Assembly: GCF_003627215.1 (NCBI RefSeq)
Contig: NZ_CP032677.1
Span: forward strand, 2,547,501 to 2,611,500
Reading direction: 5' to 3'
Source of the DNA: Pseudomonas sp. Leaf58
GTDB lineage: Bacteria; Pseudomonadota; Gammaproteobacteria; Pseudomonadales; Pseudomonadaceae
DNA length: 64,000 bases
Shown here one piece after another: positions 34,667-42,740 of the stretch. A program made the translations under genes and the position numbers. Numbering within the stretch: position 1 is the stretch's first letter; every line of letters starts with the position of its first letter. The notes beneath the pieces are model-generated. The model made no database searches. It was given only the letters and a program-made list of their open reading frames with translations, and was not told the origin of the DNA.

Positions 34667-35515
34667 TCACTGCTGCAAAATACCGTTGAGCGACTCCAGA
34701 ACCTCGGCGGTCAGCAAGTCGAGGCGGTAGCTGTAGTAGCTGTAGGCACAGGCCATGGCGATGGCGGAGATGACCAGCGGGCTCCACCAAGGCCACTCCC
34801 ACCGGCGCATGCGGTAAGGGCGATGGACCACGTTGGTGTAGGGGTCGGAGGGGAATTCCGGCGCGGGGCCACGCAGTTCGCGAATGACCTTGTGCATCCG
34901 CGAGATCAGGGCCTTGATGATGTCCTCGCACTTGGGATCAAGGGCGTACTTGCCTCTAAGGCCTAGGCAAAAGCAGAAGTACAGAAACTCCAGCACATCC
35001 TGGAACTCCTCGGGCGATTGCATGATGCGTTCAAGCAGGACGAAGATCTTCTCGCCGCCTTGGGTTTCGTCGTGGAAGATGCTCAGCAGCGGTGCTTGGC
35101 TCCAGCACGAATTGTTGCCCCAGGGGCGACTCATCACGGCCTCGTCCAGATATAGACACAAGCCGTACGAATAGACTTCGAGATGCGTAGTGGAATAGCC
35201 GTGCTGCTGTATTTCTTGGCGGATGGCGCTGACCTGAGTTTGCAGGGCCTTGTGCACGTATTCGATGTTGGGCAGGTCATCTAGCGTGCGCAGGCGTATG
35301 ACCAGGCCGAACAGTGGGCTTGCTGCGTCGAGCATCAGGTTGTCGAAGCCGCCACGCAGCTGGAAATCGGGGTCGGCTGGATAACCGAGTAGATCCGTTG
35401 CGTGTTGAGGACCGGCGCCGGTGCGAGGCTGCTGGGTGCCTTTGAAATCCTCAAGCAGGATTGGCTTTTTTGGGGCCGGCACTGGTTTGTCAGCGCCATC
35501 GGAACCTTTGGACAT
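34667..35515 (-). CDS. tssL: Type VI secretion system membrane-complex protein TssL (DotU family)
   Basis: 282-aa inner-membrane protein of the T6SS baseplate-docking complex. The DotU/IcmH core is present (YGLCLYLDEAVMSRPWG, FYFCFCLGLRGKYAL-type segment LEFLYFCFCLGLRGKYAL) and a single membrane segment lies near the C-terminus (WWSPLVISAIAMACAYSY). It lacks a peptidoglycan-binding extension. No tssM, tssK or other core genes lie in the window, so it is either a duplicate dedicated to this vgrG or a displaced core gene. First gene of the operon; its upstream 245 bp include an AT-rich promoter-like stretch (35640-35720). Confidence 0.9.
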   Translation of the reverse strand: MSKGSDGADKPVPAPKKPILLEDFKGTQQPRTGAGPQHATDLLGYPADPDFQLRGGFDNLMLDAASPLFGLVIRLRTLDDLPNIEYVHKALQTQVSAIRQEIQQHGYSTTHLEVYSYGLCLYLDEAVMSRPWGNNSCWSQAPLLSIFHDETQGGEKIFVLLERIMQSPEEFQDVLEFLYFCFCLGLRGKYALDPKCEDIIKALISRMHKVIRELRGPAPEFPSDPYTNVVHRPYRMRRWEWPWWSPLVISAIAMACAYSYYSYRLDLLTAEVLESLNGILQQ

Positions 35516-35724
35516 CCTTAATCCTCGTCTATTACCGGGTCAAACTCATGCAATCGCCGCGGGCTTTCCAAGCGGTCGGGCGCAAGCATGCTGTGGAAAC
35601 CGGAAGACTAACGAGGAATCAATTTACATGGGAGCTTTAGGCTTCCTAAAGTTTTGTAGGAAGTTTCGCTTTTTAGTTATTTTTTAATTATTAGTGCAAC
35701 TAAGTCGTGCTGTAAGTATGTCAA

Positions 35725-35753
35725 CTTTTGGCGCACCCCGATGGCGCCAAAAG
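35725..35753 (-). terminator. Hairpin downstream of the PAP2 gene
   Basis: CTTTTGGCGC (35725-35734) pairs perfectly with GCGCCAAAAG (35744-35753), loop of nine bases. It is located 8 bp after the PAP2 stop on the minus strand and probably ends that transcript before the T6SS operon promoter. There is no pronounced T-tract. Confidence 0.6.
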
Positions 35754-35760
35754 GCCGCTC

Positions 35761-36579
35761 CTACAAGGGCTGCGGCACAGTAGCGGCGGGTAAGGTTATG
35801 CTCTGCTCCGGCGCTTGCAATGCAACACGCCCATAGAAGAACAACGCAGTTACCCACGTGGCAAACCAAACAAAAATACCGGCCCAGAACGTATGGGACA
35901 TATAGTGCCAGCCCTGCAACACCCGGGTAGTACCGTAGACGAAACCTATCAGCAAAATCGCCACCAGCAACTTGCGGGCATGCGCCCAGCGGTGACGCAA
36001 TGCCACGAAATACAGCGCCAACAAGGTAAACCCGCTGGAAGCATGACCACCTGGCCAGCAGCGGCCATCACCGGCCTTGCCCCACCAGGAGAAGTTTTCG
36101 AACCATTCGACCCGGGCCTGCGAACCACCATACAGCGTGGTTTCCACCGGGCAATACACGCTGGTATGGCTTTTCAGGTAGTGGATAACGGTGGTGCTCA
36201 AGGCGAACGCCACCACCACGAACAGCAGGTCGCGGCGGTGTTGGGTGGTAAAGCGCAGCACCGGTGCGATATGGGCCTTTTCCAAGAGCCGGGTCAGGCC
36301 CAGTTGCGGGCGGTTGACCAGCCGCGGCCAGATGAACGACAGCAAGCTGCCGATGACCGCCAGCTCACCGGTCCAGTCGGGCAGTATCCGTGGCCACTTG
36401 TGGGTGACTTTTTCGAACCACTGGTTGTGCAGCAGCGGGAACTGGCCGGTGGCTGGGTCGAGCAGCAGGTTGCTGATCCAGCGGTCGAGCTCTGTGAGGT
36501 CGAATGCCATGAACACGATAGCCGCCAGCAACAGTGGCAGCAGCAGGTTGTTGCGGTAAAAGGCAGCGCGGGACGGCAT
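35761..36579 (-). CDS. PAP2-family membrane phosphatase
   Basis: 272-aa integral membrane phosphatase of the PAP2 superfamily. Motif 1 is KSHTSVYCPVE (Cys in place of the usual Arg of KX6RP, as in several lipid-A/undecaprenyl-type members). Motif 2 is WPGGHASSGF, and motif 3 is TRVLQGWHYMSHTFWAG with the catalytic His. Substrates are likely lipid-linked phosphates at the periplasmic face. It follows an Ais-like LPS phosphatase by 2 bp, so a shared role in envelope phosphate remodelling is probable. The ATG at 36579 is chosen because the longer frame overlaps that neighbour. Confidence 0.88.
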   Translation of the reverse strand: MPSRAAFYRNNLLLPLLLAAIVFMAFDLTELDRWISNLLLDPATGQFPLLHNQWFEKVTHKWPRILPDWTGELAVIGSLLSFIWPRLVNRPQLGLTRLLEKAHIAPVLRFTTQHRRDLLFVVVAFALSTTVIHYLKSHTSVYCPVETTLYGGSQARVEWFENFSWWGKAGDGRCWPGGHASSGFTLLALYFVALRHRWAHARKLLVAILLIGFVYGTTRVLQGWHYMSHTFWAGIFVWFATWVTALFFYGRVALQAPEQSITLPAATVPQPL

Positions 36580-36581
36580 GT

Positions 36582-37271
36582 TCAGAGTTCCTTGGCAGCG
36601 ACGAGTGTGTGCCATTCACTGGCAGCCATCTGCCCCAGCAATTTTGCTTTGCCATCGCTGCCCAAGGTGATGAACAGGGCGCTGGCATAGTTGTTTGAAA
36701 TGGCGCTGGAGGGGACTTCAAGCGCCAGTTCCAGCTGCTCCATGCAGCCGCTGTGGCTGACCAGTAGCAGGTTGTGGCCGCTGCGCTTGAGGGCAAAGGC
36801 GTTCTTGGCAAACTGGTCGTCACACTGATTAAGCCAGTTTTGCGTGGCAATGGTTTTACCGAACAGGGCGTGTGCGGTCTGCTGGGTGCGCACCTCGGGA
36901 CTAGCCCATACATCGGTTTTTTCCAGGCCAAGGCGTTGCAGGCCGCGGCCTACATCGGCGGCCACTTGGCTGCCTGCGACCGTGATACCGGTGGGGTCAC
37001 CCAGGCAGGCCCCGCCGGAGCGGTCGCAGCGTTCGGCATGGCGAAGCACGACAATTACTGAACCGTTCGACCAATCGGCATATAGCCCGCTGCTTTGCAG
37101 GAAATTGGGGGGGCCAAGTGTGGGCACGGCAGTGCAGCTATGGGCCCAGGCAGCCGTCACCACCAGTGCCAGCAGCATGCACAGTGCTGTAACCAGCATG
37201 CTGCGCGAAGGCTGGCGCGTTGCTTGGAACAGCCTTAGCGCGGGGTATTTGTCGATGACGCCTTGCAACAT
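36582..37271 (-). CDS. Histidine phosphatase family protein, Ais-like (LPS core heptose phosphatase type)
   Basis: 229-aa protein with an N-terminal membrane/signal segment (about residues 24-44) and a periplasmic histidine phosphatase domain. The phosphohistidine motif region VLRHAERCDRSGGACL resembles that of E. coli Ais, and a second active-site His lies in LLVSHSGCMEQ. Ais removes heptose(II) phosphate from LPS and is induced with polymyxin resistance genes; the same substrate here is inference. ATG at 37271 follows AGGAGAG. No PmrA/PhoP-type site was recognised upstream. Confidence 0.82.
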   Translation of the reverse strand: MLQGVIDKYPALRLFQATRQPSRSMLVTALCMLLALVVTAAWAHSCTAVPTLGPPNFLQSSGLYADWSNGSVIVVLRHAERCDRSGGACLGDPTGITVAGSQVAADVGRGLQRLGLEKTDVWASPEVRTQQTAHALFGKTIATQNWLNQCDDQFAKNAFALKRSGHNLLLVSHSGCMEQLELALEVPSSAISNNYASALFITLGSDGKAKLLGQMAASEWHTLVAAKEL

Positions 37272-37465
37272 GCTGCCACTCTCCTGTCCGCTCGTTCTGA
37301 TCGCGAGCGACGGCACTTTAGGCGGCGAAATGTCAGCAGAGAGTGGCCTGAATGTGAAAAATACCTTGAGCCGACGGGCTGTACCCGGCAGGGCGGTGAA
37401 CAATGAAAGTGGTTTCCCAGCATTTTTGAACGCTTATTTTTGTACGACAGCCGACCCACGGCAGG

Positions 37466-37494
37466 TTGACGAACGCGCGGTTTTTTGATGTATT
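37466..37494 (+). promoter_or_regulatory. Probable sigma-70 promoter of ptxS
   Basis: TTGACG (37466-37471), 17-bp spacer, TGTATT (37489-37494). The -35 is good and the -10 weak. The -10 directly abuts the PtxS operator, consistent with autorepression. Confidence 0.5.
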
Positions 37495-37507
37495 GAAACC
37501 GGTTTCA
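37494..37507. promoter_or_regulatory. PtxS operator upstream of ptxS
   Basis: Perfect 14-bp palindrome TGAAACCGGTTTCA, the published PtxS recognition sequence of P. putida. It lies 30 bp before the ptxS start and overlaps the end of the putative -10 box, so repressor bound here would block ptxS transcription. 2-Ketogluconate is the known inducer of the family. Confidence 0.92.
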
Positions 37508-37537
37508 TCACTACCACAATAATCATAAGGACAGCCA

Positions 37538-38557
37538 ATGACCGACGCGCCTGCCCATGCCCGCGAACGGGTCACCATCAGTGAAGTTGCGCGTGTCGCT
37601 GGCGTTTCCAAGGCCACCGTCTCGCGTTACATCGGTGGCGACCGCCAGTTGCTGGCCGAAGCCACGGCCAAGCGCCTGGAAGCGGTCATCGAGCGCCTAG
37701 GCTACCGCCCCAACCAGATGGCCCGTGGCCTTAAACGCGGCCAGACGCGGCTGATCGGCATGCTGGTGGCCGATATCCTCAACCCCTATTCAGTGGCGGT
37801 GATGCATGGCGTGGAAACCGCCTGCCGCCAGCACGGCTACAGCCTGGTGGTGTGCAACACCAACCGTGACGACGAGCAGGAGCGGCACCACTTGGTGGCG
37901 CTGCAGTCCTACAACGTCGAAGGGTTGATCGTGAACACGCTCGGCCATCACCCCGGCGAACTGCTCAACCTGCAGCGCGACATCCCCATGGTGCTGGTCG
38001 ACCGCCAGCTGCCAGAACTGAATGTCGACCTGGTGGGCCTGGACAATGCCGATGCGGTGGAGCAGGCCCTTGACCACCTGCATGCGCAAGGTTACCGCGA
38101 CATCCTGGCGGTGACCGAGCCCCTCGATGGCACCAGCTCGCGCCTGGAGCGCGTACAGGCGTTCGGCGCGTCGATCAGCCGCCGCCCCGGCATGCGCCAG
38201 CAGGTGCTGGAAATCAGCGCCGGGCTAGATCGCCAGTTGGCGGCGTTCCTCGCCAACAGCGGCCATGGCCCGCAGGCGATCTTCACCTGCAACGGTATCG
38301 CCACCCTGGCCGTGACCCGAGCCCTGCATGAAGCGGGGCGCCAGCTGTTCGCGGATGTCGGGCTGATCGCCCTCGACGACCTCGACTGGTACCCCTTGGT
38401 CGGCACCGGCATCACCGCGCTGGCCCAGCCTACCGAGCGTATTGGCGTGGCGGCATTCGAGAGCTTGCTCAGTCGCCTGCGCGGCGACAGTGGGGCGGCG
38501 CGACGTGTCGACTTCAGGGCCGAGCTGATTATACGAGGTTCAACCCAACCACATTAA
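37538..38557 (+). CDS. ptxS: LacI-family repressor PtxS of the 2-ketogluconate operon
   Basis: 339-aa LacI/GalR regulator. Helix-turn-helix TISEVARVAGVSKATVSRYI at about residues 13-32 and hinge-helix region PNQMARGLKRGQT precede a ribose-binding-protein-like effector domain. It controls its own promoter and the kgu operon through the two palindromes flanking the gene; 2-ketogluconate releases it (known for P. putida and P. aeruginosa PtxS). Identity is secured by gene order and by the exact operators. Confidence 0.96.
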   Translation: MTDAPAHARERVTISEVARVAGVSKATVSRYIGGDRQLLAEATAKRLEAVIERLGYRPNQMARGLKRGQTRLIGMLVADILNPYSVAVMHGVETACRQHGYSLVVCNTNRDDEQERHHLVALQSYNVEGLIVNTLGHHPGELLNLQRDIPMVLVDRQLPELNVDLVGLDNADAVEQALDHLHAQGYRDILAVTEPLDGTSSRLERVQAFGASISRRPGMRQQVLEISAGLDRQLAAFLANSGHGPQAIFTCNGIATLAVTRALHEAGRQLFADVGLIALDDLDWYPLVGTGITALAQPTERIGVAAFESLLSRLRGDSGAARRVDFRAELIIRGSTQPH

Positions 38558-38596
38558 CGCGTGGCAGGCCTCTGCGGGCCTGCTGTTGGTAAAAAA

Positions 38597-38610
38597 TGAA
38601 ACCGGTTTCA
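38597..38610. promoter_or_regulatory. PtxS operator upstream of kguE
   Basis: Second perfect copy of TGAAACCGGTTTCA, 14 bp before the kguE start, in the 67-bp gap between ptxS and kguE. It places the four kgu genes under PtxS control. The promoter boxes themselves are not obvious, and some read-through from ptxS is possible. Confidence 0.92.
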
Positions 38611-38624
38611 TAAGGACAATAACA

Positions 38625-39416
38625 ATGCATGCAAACCCCGTTTCCATCAGCCTCTCCAGCTACGGCGCCGAGTTTGTCCGGCAACGTGGCCAGGAGCAGT
38701 TTCTTGACTTGCTGGCAGCCGCTGGCGTTACCCGTGTGGAGCTGCGCGAAGAATTGTTCACCCGTACACCGGACGCAGCAGCGCTTGCGGCGGCCATTGC
38801 CGCGCGGCGCCTCGAGTGCCTGTATTCCACACCGCTTGAACTGTGGACTGCGCAAGGCGTGCCGGCCCCGCAATTGGTGCACAAGCTGGAAACGGCACGT
38901 GCCCTCGGCGCGGTGGCGCTCAAGGTTTCCCTGGGGCACTACCAGGCGGGCTGCGATGTCGCGGCCTTGGCCGAGTTGTTGCCGGCGCACGGGCCGTTGC
39001 TGCTGGTGGAGAACGACCAGACCGCGCAGGGCGGCAGAATCGAGCCCCTGCAGCAGTTTTTCCAACGTGCCGAGCACCTGGGGTTGAGCCTGGGCATGAC
39101 CTTCGACATTGGTAACTGGCAGTGGCAGGGCGAGCCTGCCCAACACGCCGCGCGTCAGCTTGGCCGCTGGGTGCGTTACGTACACTGTAAAGCCGTGCAG
39201 CGCCGGGCCGATGGCCGCCTGGCTGCCGTGCCGCCGCAGGCCGCGGACCTGGAAGACTGGGCTGCACTGATGGCCGAGTTCAGCCCCGGGGTGGTGCGTG
39301 CCGTCGAATACCCGTTGGTCAGCGACGACCTGCTGGCGCTGACCCGCGCACACGTACACGACTTGTCGCGGCTGGGGCTGTGCGCAATTGTGAGCAAGGA
39401 GCCGAGCCATGCATGA
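38625..39416 (+). CDS. kguE: KguE, sugar-phosphate isomerase/epimerase-like TIM-barrel protein
   Basis: 263-aa protein of the xylose-isomerase-like TIM-barrel family. It has the typical metal-site blocks LLLVENDQT and GMTFDIGNWQWQG, and VRYVHCKAV near the C-terminus. KguE is part of the peripheral 2-ketogluconate pathway, but its exact biochemical step is not settled. The start is ATG at 38625, after AAGGACAATAAC; an upstream in-frame reading would overlap the PtxS operator. It overlaps kguK by 8 bp. Confidence 0.92.
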   Translation: MHANPVSISLSSYGAEFVRQRGQEQFLDLLAAAGVTRVELREELFTRTPDAAALAAAIAARRLECLYSTPLELWTAQGVPAPQLVHKLETARALGAVALKVSLGHYQAGCDVAALAELLPAHGPLLLVENDQTAQGGRIEPLQQFFQRAEHLGLSLGMTFDIGNWQWQGEPAQHAARQLGRWVRYVHCKAVQRRADGRLAAVPPQAADLEDWAALMAEFSPGVVRAVEYPLVSDDLLALTRAHVHDLSRLGLCAIVSKEPSHA

Positions 39417-40359
39417 GCATGATGTGCTGTGTTTCGGCGAGACCATGGCCATGTTCGTTGCTGAGCAGGCCGGCGACCTGGCCAGTGTCGGCCAGTTCGG
39501 CAAGCGCATCGCTGGTGCCGACAGCAACGTGGCTATCGGCCTGGCGCGGCTGGGCTTCAAGGTTCGCTGGCTGAGCCGGGTGGGCGATGACTCGCTGGGC
39601 CGTTTCGTCGTCGACAGCTTGCGCCGCGAAGGCCTGGACTGTTCTGCCGTCGAGGTGGACCCCAGCTACCCCACTGGCTTTCAGCTCAAGGCCCGCTGCG
39701 ACGATGGCAGCGACCCAGCGGTGGAATACTTCCGCCGCGGTTCGGCGGCCAGCCGCTTGTCGCCAGCGCTGATTCGCCCGGCTTGGCTGCAGGCCCGCCA
39801 CCTGCACGCCACCGGCATCCCGCTGGCACTGTCGGAGGGTTGCCGGGCGCTGTCCCATGCACTGGTGGACGCCATGCGCGCCGCCGGGCGCAGCATTTCG
39901 TTCGACCCCAACCTACGCCCTTCGTTATGGCCGAACCACGCCAGTATGGTGCGCGAAATCAATGCCCTGGCAGCCAAGGCCGACTGGGTCTTGCCAGGCC
40001 TGGAGGAGGGCCGGCTGCTAACCGGTCAGCACACCCCGGCGGACATCGCCGCGTTCTACCTTGACCAAGGGGTGGAGCTGGTGGTGATAAAGCTGGGCGA
40101 CGCGGGTGCCTATTTGCGCAGTGCCAAGGGCGAAGGCCAGGTGGCGCCGGTGCCGGTCAGCCGTGTGGTGGACACCGTCGGCGCCGGCGATGCCTTTGCC
40201 GTCGGTGTACTCAGCGCGCTGCTGGAGGGCCGCCCACTGGCCGAAGCGGTGGCGCGTGGTAACTGGTGCGGCAGCCGCGCCGTGCAGTCGCGTGGCGACA
40301 TGGAAGGGCTGCCGCTGCGCCATGAACTGGAAGCCCACGAGTTGCGCAAAAGCGCGTGA
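39409..40359 (+). CDS. kguK: 2-Ketogluconate kinase KguK
   Basis: 316-aa PfkB-family carbohydrate kinase that phosphorylates 2-ketogluconate to 2-keto-6-phosphogluconate. The family signature at the N-terminus (GADSNVAIGLARLGF) and the C-terminal catalytic motif DTVGAGDAFAVG with the catalytic Asp are intact. FDPNLRPSLW is the mid-protein signature. It is translationally coupled to kguE by an 8-bp overlap. Confidence 0.95.
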   Translation: MHEHDVLCFGETMAMFVAEQAGDLASVGQFGKRIAGADSNVAIGLARLGFKVRWLSRVGDDSLGRFVVDSLRREGLDCSAVEVDPSYPTGFQLKARCDDGSDPAVEYFRRGSAASRLSPALIRPAWLQARHLHATGIPLALSEGCRALSHALVDAMRAAGRSISFDPNLRPSLWPNHASMVREINALAAKADWVLPGLEEGRLLTGQHTPADIAAFYLDQGVELVVIKLGDAGAYLRSAKGEGQVAPVPVSRVVDTVGAGDAFAVGVLSALLEGRPLAEAVARGNWCGSRAVQSRGDMEGLPLRHELEAHELRKSA

Positions 40360-40414
40360 ACTAGACCCGAATCACCTGTTGCAACAAAAACAACAAGCTC
40401 AGGAGAAACAAACC

Positions 40415-41707
40415 ATGCAAAGCCAAAGCCTGGCACCTCGCCGCTGGTGGTACATCATCCCGATCGTGTTCATCACCTATAGCCTGGCGTACCTGGACCG
40501 CGCCAACTACGGTTTCGCCGCCGCTTCCGGCATGGCCGACGACCTGCAGATCACCCCCACGCTGTCTTCGCTGCTGGGTGCACTGTTTTTCCTCGGTTAC
40601 TTCTTTTTCCAAGTGCCCGGCGCGATTTACGCCGAAAAGCGCAGTGTGAAGAAGCTGATTTTCGTCTGCCTGATCCTCTGGGGCGGCCTTGCCACGCTTA
40701 CCGGTATGGTCAGCAACGTGTACATGCTGATCGGCATTCGTTTCTTGCTCGGGGTCGTGGAGGCGGCGGTGATGCCGGCCATGCTGGTGTACCTGTGCCA
40801 CTGGTTCACCCGCGCGGAGCGTTCGCGCGCCAATACCTTCCTGATGCTCGGCAACCCGGTGACCATCCTGTGGATGTCAGTAGTGTCGGGGTACCTCATC
40901 AAGCATTACGACTGGCGCTGGATGTTCATCATCGAAGGCTTGCCTGCGGTGATCTGGGCATTCCTCTGGTGGCGCCTGGTGGATGACCGCCCAGCCCAGG
41001 TGAACTGGCTGAGCGAGCAGGAAAAGACCGCCCTGCAGCAGGCGCTGGCCGCCGAGCAGCAGGGGATCAAGCCGATGAAGAACTACCGCGAGGCGTTCCG
41101 CTCGCCGCAAGTGATCATCCTCGCGCTGCAGTACTTCTGCTGGAGCATCGGCGTGTATGGCTTCGTGCTGTGGCTCCCGTCGATTATCAAGCAGGCAGCG
41201 AATGTCGATATCGTGCAGGCCGGCTGGCTGTCGTCGGTGCCCTACCTGGCGGCGGTACTGGGCATGGTTGGCGTGTCGTGGGCGTCCGACCGCCTGCAAA
41301 AGCGCAAGCGTTTCGTTTGGCCACCGCTGCTGATCGCCGCCGTCGCGTTCTATGGTTCGTACGCCTTGGGCAGCGAGCATTTTTGGCTGTCGTACGCGCT
41401 GCTGGTGGTCGCCGGCGCCTGCATGTACGCCCCTTATGGCCCGTTCTTCGCGATCGTGCCCGAGATTCTGCCGGCCAACGTCGCAGGCGGTGCCATGGCG
41501 CTGATCAACAGCATGGGCGCGCTGGGTTCGTTCGGCGGCTCGTGGCTGGTGGGCTACCTCAATGGCGCCACGGGTGGGCCTGGTGCTTCTTACCTGTTCA
41601 TGTGCGGTGCGCTGCTGGCCGCAGTGGCGCTTACCGCTGCACTCAATACTTCCCCAACGTCGAGCCGGGCCAAGCGCAACGGCTCACGCCTGGCCATGAA
41701 CCCTTAG
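40415..41707 (+). CDS. kguT: 2-Ketogluconate transporter KguT (MFS)
   Basis: 430-aa inner-membrane transporter of the ACS branch of the major facilitator superfamily, twelve predicted segments. The signature FITYSLAYLDRANYGFAAAS lies in segment 1. It brings 2-ketogluconate made in the periplasm into the cytoplasm. The ATG at 40415 follows AGGAGAAACAAACC; the in-frame extension upstream overlaps kguK and is not coding. Confidence 0.95.
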   Translation: MQSQSLAPRRWWYIIPIVFITYSLAYLDRANYGFAAASGMADDLQITPTLSSLLGALFFLGYFFFQVPGAIYAEKRSVKKLIFVCLILWGGLATLTGMVSNVYMLIGIRFLLGVVEAAVMPAMLVYLCHWFTRAERSRANTFLMLGNPVTILWMSVVSGYLIKHYDWRWMFIIEGLPAVIWAFLWWRLVDDRPAQVNWLSEQEKTALQQALAAEQQGIKPMKNYREAFRSPQVIILALQYFCWSIGVYGFVLWLPSIIKQAANVDIVQAGWLSSVPYLAAVLGMVGVSWASDRLQKRKRFVWPPLLIAAVAFYGSYALGSEHFWLSYALLVVAGACMYAPYGPFFAIVPEILPANVAGGAMALINSMGALGSFGGSWLVGYLNGATGGPGASYLFMCGALLAAVALTAALNTSPTSSRAKRNGSRLAMNP

Positions 41708-41717
41708 GAAACCTGCA

Positions 41718-42692
41718 ATGAAGAAGCGAATCGTCCTGTACAAACGCCTGCCCGACGAGCTGATGGCACGCCTGCACGAACGCGTCGAGGTAACCTGGGT
41801 GGATACCGCCCAAGCCGATGGCTTGGCCCGCCTGCGCGACGCTCTGCCCGGGGCGCATGGGTTGCTGGGCGCCAGCCTGCGCCTGGACGCCAGCTTGCTC
41901 GACTTGGCGCCACAACTGGAGGTGGTTGCCAGTGTTTCGGTCGGCGTGGACAACTATGACATTGCCGAACTCAGCCGGCGCGGCGTGATGTTGACCAACA
42001 CGCCTGACGTGCTGACCGAAACCACCGCCGACACGGGTTTTGCCTTGATCCTGGCTACCGCCAGGCGGGTGGTGGAGCTGGCGAATTGGGTACGGGACGG
42101 CCACTGGCAGGCCAACCTGGGCCCGGCGCATTTCGGCAGCGATGTGCACGGCAAAACCTTGGGTATTGTCGGCATGGGCCGAATCGGCGAGGCCCTGGCC
42201 CGGCGTGCGGCAGCTGGCTTCGGCATGCGCGTGTTGTACCACAGCCAGCGGGCCAAACCGCAAGTGGAGGCACGGTATGCCGCGCATCAATGCAGCCTGG
42301 ATGAGCTATTGCAGCAGGCGGATTTCGTGTGCTTGACCGTACCGCTGAATGCCAACACCGAAGGCCTGATCGGTGCGCGGGAATTGGCGCTGATGAAACC
42401 TGAGGCCATCCTGGTGAACATTTCCCGCGGGCGGGTGGTGGATGAGAACGCACTGGTTGAAGCGCTGCGTGCCCGGCGTATACGCGGTGCCGGGCTGGAT
42501 GTGTTCGTACAGGAACCGTTGCCGGTGAACTCGCCGCTGCTGCAGTTCGACAATGTGGTGGCGACCCCGCACATCGGCTCGGCCACCGAAGAAACCCGCC
42601 AGGCCATGGCGCGTTGTGCGGTGGACAACCTGCTCAGCGCGCTGGCGGGTGAGCGGCCGGCGAATCTGGTGAATGAGGTGTGCAGGCCTTGA
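41718..42692 (+). CDS. kguD: 2-Keto-6-phosphogluconate reductase KguD
   Basis: 324-aa D-isomer-specific 2-hydroxyacid dehydrogenase that reduces 2-keto-6-phosphogluconate to 6-phosphogluconate, feeding the Entner-Doudoroff pathway. Rossmann motif GIVGMGRIGEALARRA, catalytic-region VNISRGRVVDENALVEAL, and the active-site His in VATPHIGSAT. It starts 10 bp after kguT with AGGAAACC as ribosome site. Last gene of the operon, followed by a strong terminator. Confidence 0.95.
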   Translation: MKKRIVLYKRLPDELMARLHERVEVTWVDTAQADGLARLRDALPGAHGLLGASLRLDASLLDLAPQLEVVASVSVGVDNYDIAELSRRGVMLTNTPDVLTETTADTGFALILATARRVVELANWVRDGHWQANLGPAHFGSDVHGKTLGIVGMGRIGEALARRAAAGFGMRVLYHSQRAKPQVEARYAAHQCSLDELLQQADFVCLTVPLNANTEGLIGARELALMKPEAILVNISRGRVVDENALVEALRARRIRGAGLDVFVQEPLPVNSPLLQFDNVVATPHIGSATEETRQAMARCAVDNLLSALAGERPANLVNEVCRP

Positions 42693-42698
42693 ACATCA

Positions 42699-42719
42699 GG
42701 GGCCGCTATGCGGCCCCCT
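42699..42719 (+). terminator. Terminator of the kgu operon
   Basis: GGGGCCGC (42699-42706), loop TAT, GCGGCCCC (42710-42717), then CTT. It lies 6 bp after the kguD stop in the convergent gap with endonuclease I and may serve both sides. Confidence 0.75.
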
Positions 42720-42740
42720 TGCAGCGACCTTCGCAGGTGC

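Noticed and set aside
35642..35673. Hairpin CTTCCTA/TAGGAAG followed by T-rich sequence on the plus strand, considered as a terminator of a small RNA
   Set aside because: No plus-strand promoter or gene feeds it, and it lies in the AT-rich promoter region of the minus-strand tssL operon.
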